49,076 nucleotides of DNA from positions 1-49,076 of the forward strand of contig JAFSXJ010000071.1 of the NCBI GenBank assembly GCA_017444065.1, given 5' to 3'. Both the position numbers and the translations under genes were made by a program. Below the pieces are notes generated by a model that saw nothing but the letters and a program-made list of their open reading frames with translations, was not told where the DNA came from and did no database searches. Below are positions 48,600-49,076 of this stretch, one piece after another. How positions within the stretch are numbered: position 1 is the stretch's first letter; every line of letters starts with the position of its first letter. The stretch comes from Paludibacteraceae bacterium (lineage in GTDB: Bacteria > Bacteroidota > Bacteroidia > Bacteroidales > Paludibacteraceae).

Positions 48600-48631
48600 T
48601 TTGCAAATGTTCGATAAAAGTTGTAACTTTG
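48600..48631 (+). promoter_or_regulatory. Promoter of the 47-residue ORF
   Basis: TTTGC (48600-48604), a 19-base spacer and TAACTTTG (48624-48631), about 25 bases before the ATG. Confidence 0.75.
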
Positions 48632-48656
48632 CAAATTAACTCATAAATAAGTGAAG

Positions 48657-48800
48657 ATGACACAAACGATTATAGATTTACTGATGAAGCAATGTAGTCT
48701 CATCAACAACGAAGTACTTGATAAGAAGTATTGGTCAAAGCCGACAAAGGTTATAATTAGAAAAACTGAAAATGGACTAGAATTCACAACTGTCCACTAA
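48657..48800 (+). CDS. 47-residue ORF, possibly truncated by the adjacent IS
   Basis: The frame runs from ATG 48657 to TAA 48798-48800 and encodes MTQTIIDLLMKQCSLINNEV, then a Lys-rich stretch ending LEFTTVH. It is preceded by a good promoter and has a low GC content. The end coincides with the start of IS-like sequence: a GTCCA/TGGAC inverted repeat (48792-48808) and the transposase stop at 48818. The last codons may come from the IS, which would make this the remnant of a longer gene. I do not recognise the protein. Confidence 0.45.
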   Translation: MTQTIIDLLMKQCSLINNEVLDKKYWSKPTKVIIRKTENGLEFTTVH

Positions 48801-48808
48801 AAATGGAC
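48792..48808. repeat. GTCCA/TGGAC inverted repeat at the IS edge
   Basis: Five-base arms with a 7-base A-rich loop lie between the 47-residue ORF and the transposase. This may be a transposase terminator or part of the IS end; the exact IS end is not defined here. Confidence 0.4.
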
Positions 48809-48817
48809 GATTAAATA

Positions 48818-49076
48818 TTAAAAGTTAAACAATAACAGTTCACCAGAATTGGAACGTTCTTTGTCATTTTGAAAATTAGTTTTGTCGAGCAAGTCTCTTA
48901 GGTGCGTTTTGCTTGTCAGTGAGACACTCAGTACATGCAAAACCTCATATGTTGTCAGTTCCAGTTTCATGTCATGTTGCACAATTGCCACGAGGCAAAA
49001 AGTGATAATAGCGACATAAACTTGTATCTTGACAGCATTGAGCGATGTGCCGTAAAAGTGCTTGATCTTAAGGTGC
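48818..49076 (-). CDS. IS4-family transposase, C-terminal part (runs off the window)
   Basis: The last 85 codons and the stop (48818-48820) are present. The translation begins HLKIKHFYGTSLNAVKIQVY and continues AIITFCLVAIVQHDMKLELT and YEVLHVLSVSLTSKTHLRDL. This matches the region after the catalytic Glu of IS4-type DDE transposases (IKQHLRIKxFYGTSENAV, then a hydrophobic helix and an LSxSLxxKTxLRDL tail). The DDE residues are outside the window, so activity cannot be judged. Confidence 0.85.
   Translation of the reverse strand, partial: HLKIKHFYGTSLNAVKIQVYVAIITFCLVAIVQHDMKLELTTYEVLHVLSVSLTSKTHLRDLLDKTNFQNDKERSNSGELLLFNF

Larger units (their letters stand above)
47643..48656. other. 1-kb gene-poor region: palindrome modules, promoter and putative structured RNA
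   Basis: The first 430 bases are pyrimidine-rich and built from palindrome modules (listed separately). An AT-rich stretch then carries a promoter (48163-48194), followed by a structured, GC-rich transcript region to about 48590 and a second promoter (48600-48631). Open frames here are short, shift between frames and cross the palindromes, so I do not call genes. Confidence 0.6.

Noticed and set aside
46562-48656. tRNA or rRNA genes in the gene-poor stretch
   Set aside because: The hairpins do not build a cloverleaf with T-loop (GTTCGAnTC) and CCA end, and no rRNA signature is present.
48400-48663. 87-codon minus-strand ORF in the structured region
   Set aside because: It is opposite a putative structured RNA, starts inside a promoter on the other strand and looks like a repeatedly mis-annotated translation.

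Overview
The window is chromosomal DNA from a member of the order Bacteroidales (phylum Bacteroidota) of moderately high GC content, probably an uncultured gut-type lineage; I cannot name a genus. The evidence is the promoter type seen repeatedly (TTTGC, a 19-20 base spacer, then TAnnTTTG, the signature of the Bacteroidota housekeeping sigma factor), the weak or absent Shine-Dalgarno sequences, and gene sets typical of the phylum: DUF6089-uppS-bamA-OmpH-OmpH, TamL, TonB-dependent receptors, and a TPP riboswitch in front of an outer-membrane receptor.

Layout. (1) 1-9.6 kb, minus strand: one envelope-biogenesis run read from a promoter at about 9.6 kb: DUF6089 protein, uppS, bamA, two OmpH/Skp-like chaperones, a 38-residue microprotein, an MFS transporter, murF, a coiled-coil membrane protein and the start of a TPR protein that leaves the window. 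(2) 9.67-10.73 kb: murG with its own promoter, divergent from the next block. (3) 10.8-28.4 kb, plus strand: preA, then an unusual cluster. A 2447-residue two-module NRPS (C-A-T-C-A-T-reductase) is bracketed by two paralogous pairs, each a membrane Cache/PP2C phosphatase fused to an RsbW-like kinase domain followed by a STAS antagonist. After these come a RelA/SpoT-like synthetase, an APH-like kinase, a cytidylate-kinase-like protein and a tyrosine phosphatase. (4) 28.4-37.1 kb, minus strand: ABC exporter, lpxK, sppA, rnhB, an M23/LysM peptidase, an EF-hand membrane protein and a nucleosidase-like protein. (5) 37.2-41.4 kb: thiL, an SpoU-family RNA methyltransferase and tamL, which is split in two frames. 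(6) 41.5-46.6 kb, minus strand: a TonB receptor under a TPP riboswitch and a second TonB-type outer-membrane barrel protein. (7) 46.6-49.1 kb: an accessory, gene-poor stretch with a 140-residue unknown protein between dense arrays of palindromes, a putative structured RNA, a short ORF and the 3' end of an IS4-type transposase.

Two themes stand out. The first is the signalling-NRPS cluster: membrane sensors that would set the phosphorylation state of STAS proteins surround a synthetase expected to release a dipeptide-derived aldehyde. The second is a population of short tandem micro-repeats (units of 7-12 bases) that lie in spacers, often touching stop codons, and also inside genes in frame; at least eleven such arrays lie in the NRPS gene, two in murF, two in an outer-membrane protein gene and one in a phosphatase gene. 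One 8-base family is translated in both orientations. This resembles in principle the in-frame palindromic elements of Rickettsia, but with different sequences and short units. Everything here is read by eye; no database search was run.
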